From: DASUAS01 sp963720765
Lineage (GTDB): Bacteria; Actinomycetota; Acidimicrobiia; IMCC26256; DASPTH01
DNA: 64,000 nt
Direction: 5' to 3'
Assembly: GCA_963720765.1 (NCBI GenBank)
Contig: CAVRGS010000011.1
Location: 310,001-374,000, forward strand
The notes below the pieces were generated by a model. It made no database searches. It saw nothing but the letters and a program-made list of their open reading frames with translations, and was not told the DNA's origin. This document shows, piece by piece, positions 8,423-16,738 of this stretch (position 1 is the stretch's first letter; each line of letters opens with the position of its first letter). The translations under genes were made by a program, and so were the position numbers.

Positions 8423-9578
8423 TGCATCTGGGAGGGAGGCGGCTACGGCCCCCGTCGAGACCGCCTTCCATTCCGCTACCAGGCGTTCGTCCCGGACCCG
8501 ATCGCGGGCTGGGATCGACCCGCTCGCGGGTCGCGCCGCGGAGGCGGTCGTGGGCGCCACCGCCGACGCTGAGCGAGCTCCAAGCCACCGGTGCCGGCCA
8601 CGACCTCGAGGCGATCGCCACCACGCTGCTGCGCTCGGAGGCTCTCGGCTCGTCGTTCATCGAGGGCCTGCGCGCGTCGAACAAGCGACTGGCCCTCGCC
8701 GCGTACGAACCCGTTGCGGCCGACCCGACCGCACGCGCAGTGCTCGGCAACGTCCGAGCGATGGAACGTGCCATCGAGATCGGTACCGCGCGCCACCGCA
8801 TCCGACTCGAGGACCTGCTCGACATCCATCGAACGCTGCTCGAGGGCACGACCGAGGCTCGATTCGCCGGGATCGTGCGGACGGAGCAGAACTGGATCGG
8901 CGGTCGAGGCACGAGCCCACGCGACGCGACGTTCGTCCCGCCACCACCGGACCGAGTGCCAGGCCTGCTCGACGACCTCGTCGCGTTCGTGAACCTCGAC
9001 GACCTCCCCGCCATCTCGCAGGCCGCCATCGCGCACGCCCAGTTCGAGACCATCCACCCCTTCGGTGACGGCAACGGCCGCGCCGGACGCTGCCTCATCC
9101 ACGTGATCCTGCGCCGGCGCGGCGTCGCACCGCGCCTCGTCCCGCCGATCAGCGTCGTGCTGGCCACCAACGCCAAGCGCTACATCGCCGGGCTCACCGA
9201 CTTCCGCGAAGGACGCGCCGACGACTGGATCGGCAGCTTCGCCGACACCGTCACCACCGCCACCCGCAGCACCAACCAGCTCCGCACCCGCATCGACGCA
9301 ACTGCTCGACGCGCTCGTCGCAGCGCGCCGGCTCACCGAGAGCCGACTCCGTCGCTCGAAAGATCATCCTGGGCCTCCCCCAGCAACCGGTGGTGAACGC
9401 CGACGTGGCCGCCTCGGCCTACGGGGTGACGCCGACTGCCGCCCGCGCCGCCCTCAACCGCCTCCAGGACACTGGCGTGCTCGTCCCCACACGCGTCGGA
9501 CGCCGCCGCGACCGCGAGTGGATCAGCGACGAGCTCTTCCAACTCCTCGACGCGTTCGAACAAGACCTCGGCGACTGA
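8423..9578 (+). pseudogene. Fic-domain AMP-transferase (class II type), frameshifted
   Basis: The central frame carries the Fic motif HPFGDGNGRAGR (about 9055-9090), which transfers AMP from ATP to protein hydroxyls. It also carries an upstream SSFIEG motif (8653-8670) matching the (S/T)xxxE(G/N) inhibitory helix of self-inhibited class II Fic enzymes. A C-terminal winged-helix part (NADVAASAYGVTPTAARAAL ... LVPTRVGRRRDREW) ends at 9578. These parts lie in different frames. YQAFVPDPIAGWD, DPLAGRAAEAV, LSELQATGAGHD and the tail need at least four one-base corrections, near 8510, 8570, 9300 and 9360. Each piece is intact between the shifts. It is either a recently dead gene or a poorly sequenced one. 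Confidence 0.75.
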
Positions 9579-9584
9579 GCTTGC

Positions 9585-10730
9585 TCAGACACCTCCACCA
9601 GCGCCGGGCGTCTTGGGCTTGATGAGATTGCCCAGGACCTCCGCCGCAGCACGGTCGTTGTCCTGCACGCGGTGGGTGTAGATGTCGAGCGTGATCGACG
9701 GGCGGGAGTGGCCGAGGCGGGCCGACACGGTGCGGATGTCGACGCCGGCGGCGACGAGCTGACTCCCGGCGAAGTGGCGGAGGTCGTGCAGCCGCACTCC
9801 CTTGATCTTCGTCCGCTCGCACAGTCGCGTGAAGCGACGCGAGATCACCTTGGGGACGTAGCACGTGTCGTTCCCGGGACGAGGCGAGAACACGAACCGA
9901 TCCGGGCGTCAGGTCGCTCCCGCACCCCGCCGCCAACTTCTCGACCCGCTCCTGGTGCGCGGTCAGCATGGCCACCGTCTCGTCGTCGAGCGCGACCGCG
10001 CGCACCTGGTGCGACTTCGTGTCCTTGATGAGGATCGAGTCACGATCCTCGGCCACCGACTGGCGGATCGTGATCGTCTTGGCGTCGAGGTCGACGTCAC
10101 GCCACCGCAGCGCCGCCAGCTCGCCGCGCCGCGCACCCGTCGTCATCGCGACGAAGAGGAACTCGCGGAAGTCGTCGTCGGCCGCGTCGAGCAGCTGCGT
10201 GAGCTCCTCGATCGTCGGCGGCCGGGTCTGCTTGCCCGCGCACCGCCGGCGGGTCGGCGTTCAGCGCGACGTTCCGGTCGAGCAGGTCGTGACGCACCGC
10301 CTGGGCCAGCGCGGCGGAGATCACGAGGTGCGCCTTGCGGATGGTCGACGTCGCCTTCCCCTGGCGCCCGAGCGCCGCGTACAGGGCGTCGAGATCACGG
10401 GCGCTCACCTTGCCGAGTGGGATCGCCCGCAGCGGTTCGCAGAGCTTCATCGCCGACTCGTAGCCGAGCCGGGTGCCTGGCAGCGAGGCGCGCCTTCTTG
10501 TTCGCGTACCAGTCGTCGAGCTGCTCGCCCAGCGTGACCGCGGTCGTGCCGCGAGGAGCGCGGCCGGCGGCGACCTGGCGCTCGAGCTTCCGCATCTCCC
10601 GCTGCGCGGCAGCCTCGGTCTTCGCGTGGATGGTGCGCGCCGCGTACCGACGCGCACCAGAGACCGGATCGAGGCCGTTGTAGACCCTCGCCTGCCACAC
10701 ACCCGGCGATCGCTCCCGCAGCGAGCCCAT
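9585..10730 (-). pseudogene. int: tyrosine-type phage/element integrase, frameshifted
   Basis: Site-specific recombinase pieces run from GSLRERSPGVWQARVY (SAM-like N-terminal region, start 10730) through AMKLCEPLRAIPLGKVSARD. The catalytic domain has TTGARRGELAALRWRDVDL (catalytic Arg), HDLRHFAG (His-x-x-Arg), LGHSR and LDIYTHR with the nucleophile Tyr. All catalytic residues are present, but the frame changes near 10480, 10250 and 9890. The stop is at 9585, directly facing the Fic gene end at 9578. The gene points away from the tRNA-Val half at 10831-10878, the usual position of an integrase beside its attachment site. Likely inactive unless the shifts are sequencing errors. Confidence 0.85.
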
Positions 10731-10789
10731 CGGCGCGACCGTACATCACTTTGATGGCCGAGATGATGGCCAGATCCTCAGGACGCGAA

Positions 10790-10815
10790 TCAGGGGCCCT
10801 CGAAAGGGCCCCTGA
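10790..10815 (-). terminator. perfect 10-base-pair terminator-like hairpin
   Basis: TCAGGGGCCC and GGGCCCCTGA flank a TCGAAA loop. It lies just beyond the 3' end of the tRNA-Val half and could end transcription coming from nrdJ. No T-run is present. Confidence 0.55.
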
Positions 10816-10830
10816 CCTGCAGTTTCACCG

Positions 10831-10878
10831 TGGGCGATAGCAGATTTGAACTGCTGACCCCTTCCGTGTCAAGGAAGT
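10831..10878 (-). tRNA. 3' half of tRNA-Val(GAC), truncated; likely attachment site
   Basis: On the minus strand an intact anticodon arm (CTTCC-TTGACAC-GGAAG, anticodon GAC), variable bases GGGTC, T-arm (AGCAG-TTCAAAT-CTGCT) and 3' acceptor strand ATCGCCCA can be read. The D-arm and the 5' acceptor strand GGGCGAT are missing: upstream bases are the end of nrdJ, whose stop codon is at 10891. A best-effort fold gives only 6 of 7 acceptor pairs and no D-stem. No intact copy of this tRNA occurs in the window. Integrases often cross over in the anticodon loop, so this is probably an att core left by the adjacent integrase. Confidence 0.75.
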
Positions 10879-10890
10879 CGCCGGCTCTCG

Positions 10891-13716
10891 CTACGAACAC
10901 CCACTCGTGGCGCCGCAGCTCGGGCAGGCGTGGCACGAGCCGGCGCGCTGCATGATGTCGCCGCAGACGTGGCAGAGCACCGTCTCCGACGCACGCGTCA
11001 CGTGCGTGCCCGGCGTGTGCGGCGGAGTCGTCGTCGGGGTGACGATCGACGCCGACGGCGCCTGGTCGTCGAGCGGGAGCTCGTACGTGGCGGGCTCGTT
11101 GGCGATCGCCGCCTCCTCCACGCCCGGCAGTGTCGGCTGCGTGCGCTCCCCCACCGTGAGCACGCCCATGTCGCGACGCGTCTCGTAGTCGACGTACTCC
11201 ACGACGAGACGCCGGAAGATGTAGTCGACCAACGACGTCGCGATGCGCAGGTCGGGGTCGTCGGTCATGCCGGCGGGCTCGAAGCGCATGTTGGTGAACT
11301 TCTCGGCGAACGCCTCGAGCGGCACCCCGTACTGCAGGCCCAGGCTCAACGAGATCGCGAACGCGTCCATGATCCCCGCCAGGGTGGAACCCTGCTTGGC
11401 GACCTTGAGGAACACCTCACCGGGACGACCGTCCTCGAACTCGCCGACGGTCGCGTACCCGTGGCAGTCGGCCACCCGGAACGAGAACGTCTTCGAGTTG
11501 CGCATGCGCGGCAGCTTCTGACGCACCGGCTCCTGCACGATGACGTGCTCGACGATGCGCTCGACGACCTGCGCCGGCGTGCCTTCCGCCAGTGCGGTCG
11601 CCGCCGCCTCCGGTGACCCGGTCTCGCCACCCTTCTTCTGGGTGGCGAGCGGCTGCGCGACCTTGCAGTTGTCGCGGTAGAGGGCGACCGCCTTGAGGCC
11701 GAGCTTCCACGCCTCGAGGTGCAGGTCTTCGACGTCCTCGACCGTCGCCTCCTCCGGCATGTTCACCGTCTTGGAGATGGCGCCCGACAGGAACGGCTGC
11801 ACCGCACCCATCATCTTCACGTGACCCATGTAGTGGATCGTGTTGTCGCCCATCGAGCACGCGAACACCGGGAGGTGCTCCGCCTTGAAGTGCGGCGCCC
11901 CGAAGATCGTCTTCTGCTCGTTGATGTGCGCCACGATCTCGTCGGCCTGCTCGGGCGAGTAGCCGAGCTTCGCCAGCGCGCGCGGGATCGTCTGGTTGAC
12001 GATCATCATCGTGCCGCCACCCACGAGCTTCTTCGCCTTGGTGAGCGCGAGGTCGGGCTCGATGCCGGTGGTGTCGCAGTCCATCATCAGGCCGATGGTG
12101 CCGGTGGGTGCGAGCACCGACGCCTGCGAGTTGCGCACGCCGAACGTCTCACCGAGCTCGACGGCTTCGTCCCACGACTGCTGCGCAGCACCGAGCAGCT
12201 CGTGCGGCACGAGGTCTTCGTCGATCTTGGCCGCCTCGGCGCGGTGCATGCGCAGCACGTTGTTCATGGCGTCGGCGTTCTCGGCGAAGCCGGCGAACGG
12301 ACCCATGCGACCCGCGGTGCGCGCGCTCGTGGCGTAGGCGTGACCGGTCATCAGCGCGGTGAGCGCCGCCGCCCAGGCCCGACCACCCTCGGAGTCGTAG
12401 GGCATGCCCTGGGCCATGAGCAGGGCGCCGAGGTTGGCGTAGCCCAGGCCGAGCTGGCGGAACTTGCGGCTGTTCTCGGCGATCTTGTCGGTCGGGTAGT
12501 CGGCGTTGCCGACGATGATCTCCTGCGCGGTGAACATCACCTCGACCGTGTGCTTGTAGGCCTCGACGTCGAAGGTGCCGTCGTCGTCGAGGTACTTCAG
12601 CAGGTTGATGCTGGCGAGGTTGCACGCCGAGTTGTCGATGTGCATGTACTCCGAGCACGGGTTGGAGCCGTTGATGCGCCCGGTGTTGGGCGCGGTGTGC
12701 CACTTGTTGATCGTGGTGTCGAACTGCATGCCGGGGTCGGCGCACTCCCACGCGGCCTGCGATATCTGGCGGAACAGCTCCCGCGCCTTCATGGTCTTGT
12801 AGACGACGCCGTTGGTGACGCCGACGAGGTTCCAGTCGTCGTCGGCCTCGACCGAGCGCATGAACTCGTCGGTGACGCGCACCGAGTTGTTGGCGTTCTG
12901 GTACTGGATCGAGTGCGAGTCGATGCCGTCGAGGTCCATGTCGAAGCCGGCGTCGCGCAGCGCGCGGGCCTTGTGCTCCTCACGCGACTTGCACCAGATG
13001 AACTCCTCGACGTCGGGGTGGTCGGCGTTGAGGATGACCATCTTGGCGGCGCGGCGGGTCTTGCCCCCGCTCTTGATGGTGCCGGCCGACGCGTCGGCGC
13101 CGCGCATGAAGCTCACCGGGCCGCTGGCGGTGCCGCCACCCTTCAGGTGCTCCTGCGACGAGCGGATGTTGGAGAGGTTGATGCCCGAGCCGGAACCGCC
13201 CTTGAAGATCGTGCCTTCCTCGCGGTACCAGTTGAGGATGCCGTCCATCGTGTCGTCGACGGCGAGGATGAAGCACGCTGAACCTTGCTGCGGCACGCCC
13301 TTCACGCCGATGTTGAACCACACCGGCGAGTTGAAGGCGGCGCGCTGGGTGACGAGGATCGCCTTGAGCTCGTTGCGGAACGCCGCGCCCTCGGCCTCGT
13401 CGGTGAAGTAGCCGTCCTTCACGCCCCACGACGTGATCGTGTCGGCGACCCGGTCGATCACCTGGCGCAGCGAGGTCTCGCGCTCGTCGGTGCCGAGCGT
13501 GCCCCGGAAGTACTTCTGGGCGACGATGTTGGTGGCGTTCTGCGACCAGGTGACGGGGAACTCCACGCCGTCCTGGCGGAAGGCGTCGGTGCCGTCCTTC
13601 CAGTTCGGGATGTGCGCGTCACGACGTTCCCACTCGAGGGTGTCGTAGGGGTGGACGCCCGGTTCCGTGAAGTGCCGACGGATCCCGATCCCGACCTGCT
13701 CCGGCGCCAGTGCCAT
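10891..13716 (-). CDS. nrdJ: vitamin B12-dependent (class II) ribonucleoside-diphosphate reductase
   Basis: The 941-residue enzyme makes deoxyribonucleotides with adenosylcobalamin instead of a diiron or glycyl radical subunit, so it works with or without oxygen. The active-site motif NGSNPCSEY is at 349-357 (N352, C354, E356), redox Cys is at 148 in GSACFI, and KGGSGSGINLSNIRSS and RRAAKMVILNADHPD are typical of NrdJ. The C-terminus has a cysteine cluster (CHVCGD, SCHACPSCG, SGCS) for zinc binding and re-reduction. The ATG at 13716 gives a full-length protein. A NrdR-box palindrome lies 74-91 bases upstream and nrdR is the next gene upstream on the same strand. No second reductase is seen here. 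Confidence 0.97.
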   Translation of the reverse strand: MALAPEQVGIGIRRHFTEPGVHPYDTLEWERRDAHIPNWKDGTDAFRQDGVEFPVTWSQNATNIVAQKYFRGTLGTDERETSLRQVIDRVADTITSWGVKDGYFTDEAEGAAFRNELKAILVTQRAAFNSPVWFNIGVKGVPQQGSACFILAVDDTMDGILNWYREEGTIFKGGSGSGINLSNIRSSQEHLKGGGTASGPVSFMRGADASAGTIKSGGKTRRAAKMVILNADHPDVEEFIWCKSREEHKARALRDAGFDMDLDGIDSHSIQYQNANNSVRVTDEFMRSVEADDDWNLVGVTNGVVYKTMKARELFRQISQAAWECADPGMQFDTTINKWHTAPNTGRINGSNPCSEYMHIDNSACNLASINLLKYLDDDGTFDVEAYKHTVEVMFTAQEIIVGNADYPTDKIAENSRKFRQLGLGYANLGALLMAQGMPYDSEGGRAWAAALTALMTGHAYATSARTAGRMGPFAGFAENADAMNNVLRMHRAEAAKIDEDLVPHELLGAAQQSWDEAVELGETFGVRNSQASVLAPTGTIGLMMDCDTTGIEPDLALTKAKKLVGGGTMMIVNQTIPRALAKLGYSPEQADEIVAHINEQKTIFGAPHFKAEHLPVFACSMGDNTIHYMGHVKMMGAVQPFLSGAISKTVNMPEEATVEDVEDLHLEAWKLGLKAVALYRDNCKVAQPLATQKKGGETGSPEAAATALAEGTPAQVVERIVEHVIVQEPVRQKLPRMRNSKTFSFRVADCHGYATVGEFEDGRPGEVFLKVAKQGSTLAGIMDAFAISLSLGLQYGVPLEAFAEKFTNMRFEPAGMTDDPDLRIATSLVDYIFRRLVVEYVDYETRRDMGVLTVGERTQPTLPGVEEAAIANEPATYELPLDDQAPSASIVTPTTTPPHTPGTHVTRASETVLCHVCGDIMQRAGSCHACPSCGATSGCS

Positions 13717-13767
13717 GCGTCTGCTCCCTCTCCGAGCCCTCTCCAGAGCTCTACACGATCTTGCATT

Positions 13768-13807
13768 TTATCCGTCTCGGGGCGCGTCTACCACAACATC
13801 TTGTGGT
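13768..13807 (-). promoter_or_regulatory. nrdJ promoter with NrdR box
   Basis: The palindrome ACCACAACATCTTGTGGT at 13790-13807 (7-base arms, 4-base centre) fits the NrdR-box pattern. Reading toward nrdJ, a TAAAAT -10-like element follows (about 13768-13775 on the plus strand), so the box overlaps the -35 region and bound NrdR would block transcription. A weaker half-match (around GATCTTG, 13757-13763) is 40 bases away. A second inverted repeat (CCCACC-N4-GGTGGG, 13824-13839) lies further upstream. Confidence 0.65.
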
Positions 13808-13912
13808 GAGCGGCCCCCGCTACCCCACCAGGTGGTGGGATGACAAAGTTAGAACTACAGGACTGTCATTGCAAGGCTTTCGCGACAGAAACCTCGCCCG
13901 ACGAGCTCGAGG

Positions 13913-14386
13913 TCACTGCAACGGCAGCTTGGGTGCCGTCGATTTCTGCAGCTCGGAGAGCTCGCGCTCGAAGTCCTCGACGTTGTCGAAGCCCTTGTAG
14001 ACCGACGCGAAGCGCATGTAGGAGACCAGGTCGAGGTGCCGCAGCCCCTCGAGCACGGCCAGCCCGATGGTCTCGCTGCGCACCTCCGGACCCGCGGCCC
14101 GGGCCTTCTCCTCGACCTCGTGGGCCAGCGCATCGATGGCGGCGTCGTCGATCGCACTGCCCGCCACCGCGTGCTCGATGCCGGCACGCAGCTTCAGCGG
14201 GTCGAAGGGCACGAGTGCCCCCGAGCGCTTCGCCACCACCAGCGGCAGCTCCTCCACCCGTTCGTAGGTGGTGAAGCGACGTCCGCAACCCAGGCACTCC
14301 CGGCGGCGGCGCACCGCGGCGGCATCGTCGGCCGGGCGCGAGTCGACGACCTTGTCGTCGTCGGCCGAGCAGAACGGACAGCGCAT
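13913..14386 (-). CDS. nrdR: ribonucleotide reductase repressor NrdR
   Basis: This 157-residue repressor of ribonucleotide reductase genes reads nucleotide levels through an ATP-cone. The zinc ribbon is CPFC at 3-6 with RECLGCGRRF at about 29-38. The ATP-cone follows (VVAKRSGALVPFDPLKLRAGI ... YMRFASVYKGFDNVEDF). The length is normal for the family. It is 196 bases upstream of nrdJ in the same direction, and the intergenic NrdR box indicates it represses nrdJ. Confidence 0.97.
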   Translation of the reverse strand: MRCPFCSADDDKVVDSRPADDAAAVRRRRECLGCGRRFTTYERVEELPLVVAKRSGALVPFDPLKLRAGIEHAVAGSAIDDAAIDALAHEVEEKARAAGPEVRSETIGLAVLEGLRHLDLVSYMRFASVYKGFDNVEDFERELSELQKSTAPKLPLQ

Positions 14387-14412
14387 CGCGCCACGGTATC
14401 CCTCTCATCCGC

Positions 14413-15312
14413 TCACCCGATGGCGACGGGGTTGATCGGGCTCCCTGCCGCGCCGGTGACCGGCAGCGCGCCGACGCTGAGGAAGAACTCGTGACAGCCG
14501 TCAGCCGCGAGCTCGGAGAGCTTCAGGTGCTCCAGCAGCGTGACCCCGCGCTTCACCAGCAGCTCGATGTGCACGGCGAGGAACACGTTGTCGTCGAACG
14601 GGATGCACTCGATGGCCGCGTTGTCGGCGCCGACCGCGGCGATGTCGTGGTCGTCGACGAACGACACCGCGTCGACCCCGAGACCGGGCTGCGCGAACTC
14701 CTCGGTGCCGGCGGCGAAGAGGTCGAGCCAGCCGGTGCGCACGAGGAGGATGTCGCCCGCACGCACCTCGGTGCCCTGTGCGTCGACGCACGCATCGAGC
14801 TCGGCGCGGGTGATCACGTGACCGGGCTCGAGCCAGTCGACACCCTGGTGACCGGGCAGGTCGAGGAGGATGCCGCGCCCGGCGAACGTGCCGGTGGTGC
14901 GGATGTCGCAGTGCGGAGCGCCGCCCTGGCTGCTGAACTCGTCGCGCGCGAACCCGTTGTAGATGCCGTCCTCCGTGTACACGTGCGACAGCGCGTCCAT
15001 GTGCGTGATGCTGTGCGACGCGAGCACGAGCATGTCCTCGTTGGCCCCGAGGCCCGGCGCGCCTCCCATCGCCGCGTACGGGTCCTTGTCGCTGGCGCTG
15101 GTGAGCGTGTAGCGACGCGGCGCGCCGCGGTAGTCGAAGATCGGGACGCCGTGCTGCTGGATCGGCAACGACAAGCTGTAGACCTTGCCGGTCGTGCACA
15201 CCTGCGTCGCCGCGAGCACGCGCTCGGCCGTGAGCAGGTTGAGCGTGCCGCGCTCGTCGTCGGCGCCCCAGCGCCCCCAGTTGCTTCCGGTGTTGGTCGT
15301 GGTGTCGGTCAT
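14413..15312 (-). CDS. cyclase/kynurenine formamidase-family metal hydrolase
   Basis: This 299-residue protein belongs to the cyclase family (kynurenine formamidase-like), metal-dependent hydrolases that open amide or ester bonds. The family motif with metal-binding His and Asp is seen in LASHSITHMDALSH, preceded by GTLNLLTAERV and followed by DLPGHQGVDWLEPGHVIT and GDILLVRTGWLD. The ATG at 15312 (MTDTTTNTGSNWGRWG) is chosen because further upstream codons are not conserved in style. It sits 26 bases upstream of nrdR on the same strand, so they may be cotranscribed without sharing a function. The natural substrate is not evident. Confidence 0.85.
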   Translation of the reverse strand: MTDTTTNTGSNWGRWGADDERGTLNLLTAERVLAATQVCTTGKVYSLSLPIQQHGVPIFDYRGAPRRYTLTSASDKDPYAAMGGAPGLGANEDMLVLASHSITHMDALSHVYTEDGIYNGFARDEFSSQGGAPHCDIRTTGTFAGRGILLDLPGHQGVDWLEPGHVITRAELDACVDAQGTEVRAGDILLVRTGWLDLFAAGTEEFAQPGLGVDAVSFVDDHDIAAVGADNAAIECIPFDDNVFLAVHIELLVKRGVTLLEHLKLSELAADGCHEFFLSVGALPVTGAAGSPINPVAIG

Positions 15313-15424
15313 GGGTGGAGTCTGCCCCGATCGCCGGAACAGGGCACGAGCGCAGCCACGGCGACCCGGCATGCCGATCGAACGGGTGCCAGAAGCCGCC
15401 GTGGGCGAACTGGGTGGGACGGGA

Positions 15425-15835
15425 TCAGCCGTCCCACGAGATGGTCTCGCCGGGCGTGAGCACGGTGCCGTGACGGGCTTCGGACAGCGCGTCGACCACG
15501 GGGCGGGGATCGTCGTTCGGCGCGAGGCGCTCGGCCACCGTCCAGAGCGAGTCGCCCGGCTGCACGACCGTGGTCGCCGACGGGTTGGTGACGGCGGATT
15601 GGGCTGGGTGGCGCTCGGGGGCTGCGGGGGTGTTCCCCCCGAGCGCGGCACCCGCCCGGGCCATCACGAACAGCATCGCCACCACCATGAGCGCGACGGC
15701 GGCCCGCCGTCGCCAGTACGTGGTGGGGCTGACGACCCGAGCCGAGCCGGAGGCAACGGCTCGGCGGGACTGCGTCGTGGGTCGCGGTCTCGCCGTGGCC
15801 CGGGTCGTGATCGTGATGACGCCTGCTTGCTGCAT
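15425..15835 (-). CDS. membrane-anchored LysM protein, probable SOS cell-division suppressor
   Basis: This 136-residue protein has a cytosolic Arg-rich start, one membrane helix at about 45-65, and an extracellular LysM domain at about 88-133 (TTVVQPGDSLWTVAERLAP ... LTPGETISW) that binds peptidoglycan. The layout and the divergent position next to lexA match the SOS-induced division inhibitors of Gram-positive bacteria (YneA of Bacillus, ChiZ/Rv2719c of Mycobacterium). The start ATG at 15835 has a CAGGAG 8-13 bases upstream. Three LexA boxes lie in the shared intergenic region. The function is inferred from position and domain layout; no catalytic residues are visible. Confidence 0.8.
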   Translation of the reverse strand: MQQAGVITITTRATARPRPTTQSRRAVASGSARVVSPTTYWRRRAAVALMVVAMLFVMARAGAALGGNTPAAPERHPAQSAVTNPSATTVVQPGDSLWTVAERLAPNDDPRPVVDALSEARHGTVLTPGETISWDG

Positions 15836-15962
15836 TGCTTCCGGCTCCTGGTTCGGTCCGCCGCTCGTGTGAGGAGAGCGAACCACGGGGGTGTGACAGT
15901 TATCCGGGGAGCCGCCCGCTTCCGACCCCGGGGACTCCCCTGGGGCGGCCCCTCGGGCATGC

Positions 15963-15976
15963 CGAACGCCTGTTCG
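15963..15976. promoter_or_regulatory. LexA box 1
   Basis: CGAACGCCTGTTCG fits the actinobacterial SOS box GAAC-N4-GTTC exactly. It lies between the divergent LysM gene and lexA, nearest the LysM gene. The same 14-mer occurs in the recA promoter. Confidence 0.85.
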
Positions 15977-15985
15977 CAGGGTACA

Positions 15986-15999
15986 CGAACAGTCGTTCG
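15986..15999. promoter_or_regulatory. LexA box 2
   Basis: CGAACAGTCGTTCG is a perfect CGAAC-N4-GTTCG palindrome, 23 bases (about two helical turns) from box 1. Confidence 0.85.
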
Positions 16000-16014
16000 A
16001 GTCAAGGGAAATTC

Positions 16015-16028
16015 CGAACGGGTGTTTG
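16015..16028. promoter_or_regulatory. LexA box 3 (degenerate)
   Basis: CGAACGGGTGTTTG differs from the consensus at one base of the second arm. It is 33 bases upstream of the lexA start, so it probably serves lexA autoregulation. Confidence 0.65.
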
Positions 16029-16060
16029 CCCCGAACACGCGATCGTGTTACCTTCGACCG

Positions 16061-16687
16061 ATGACCGATTTGACCCCCCGCCAGCGCCAGGTGCTCGAGT
16101 TCATCGACGCCGAGGTCCGCCACCGCGGCTATCCCCCGAGCGTGCGCGAGATCGGCGAGGCCGTCGGGCTCTCGTCGAGCTCCACCGTGCACGCCCACCT
16201 CGCCGCGCTGCAGGACAAGGGCTACCTCACCCGCGACCCCACCAAGCCCCGTGCCCTCGAGCTCCACCTCGAGGTCGACTCCGGCCAGCCCATCGAACGC
16301 CGGCCCGTGCGTCACGTCCCGCTCGTCGGCGACGTCGCCGCCGGCACCGGTGTGCTCGCGGCCGAGAACATCGAGGAGACGCTGCCGGTCCCCGAAGACT
16401 TCACCGGCGACGGCACCCTCTTCATGCTGCGCGTGCGCGGGGATTCGATGATCGAGGCCGGCATCTTCGACGGTGACTACGTGGTCGTGCGCCAGCAGCC
16501 CGACGCGCAGGCCGGCGACACGGTCATCGCGGGCATCCCCGGCGAAGAGGCGACGGTCAAGACCTTCCTCAAGCGGCGCAACAAGATCGTGCTGCGCCCG
16601 GAGAACTCCACGATGGAGGAGATGGTCTTCGACCCGGCCGACGTCACCATCTACGGCAAGGTCGTCTCGCTGCTCCGCCGTCTGTAG
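16061..16687 (+). CDS. lexA: SOS repressor LexA
   Basis: The 208-residue repressor and self-cleaving serine protease controls the SOS response. It has an N-terminal winged helix (LTPRQRQVLEFIDAEV, REIGEAVGLSSSSTVHAHL), an Ala94-Gly95 cleavage site in DVAAGTG, nucleophile Ser129 in VRGDSM and base Lys167 in EEATVKTF. The ATG at 16061 gives the normal family length. Upstream are three LexA boxes, so it represses itself and the divergent LysM gene. RecA, its activator, is encoded at 41.2-42.3 kb. Confidence 0.98.
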   Translation: MTDLTPRQRQVLEFIDAEVRHRGYPPSVREIGEAVGLSSSSTVHAHLAALQDKGYLTRDPTKPRALELHLEVDSGQPIERRPVRHVPLVGDVAAGTGVLAAENIEETLPVPEDFTGDGTLFMLRVRGDSMIEAGIFDGDYVVVRQQPDAQAGDTVIAGIPGEEATVKTFLKRRNKIVLRPENSTMEEMVFDPADVTIYGKVVSLLRRL

Positions 16688-16738
16688 CCACCTCGGCGAC
16701 TCCGCGCTGGCGGCAACGCCGCCTGTCATGATCCACGC

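Noticed and set aside
10831..10905. A complete tRNA-Val overlapping the nrdJ stop codon
   Set aside because: The acceptor stem would have a mismatch and a wobble and no D-arm forms. The 5' bases code the conserved NrdJ C-terminus.
10891..13912. A cobalamin riboswitch before nrdJ
   Set aside because: The 196-base region shows the NrdR box and promoter, and no B12-box-like or extended structured leader.
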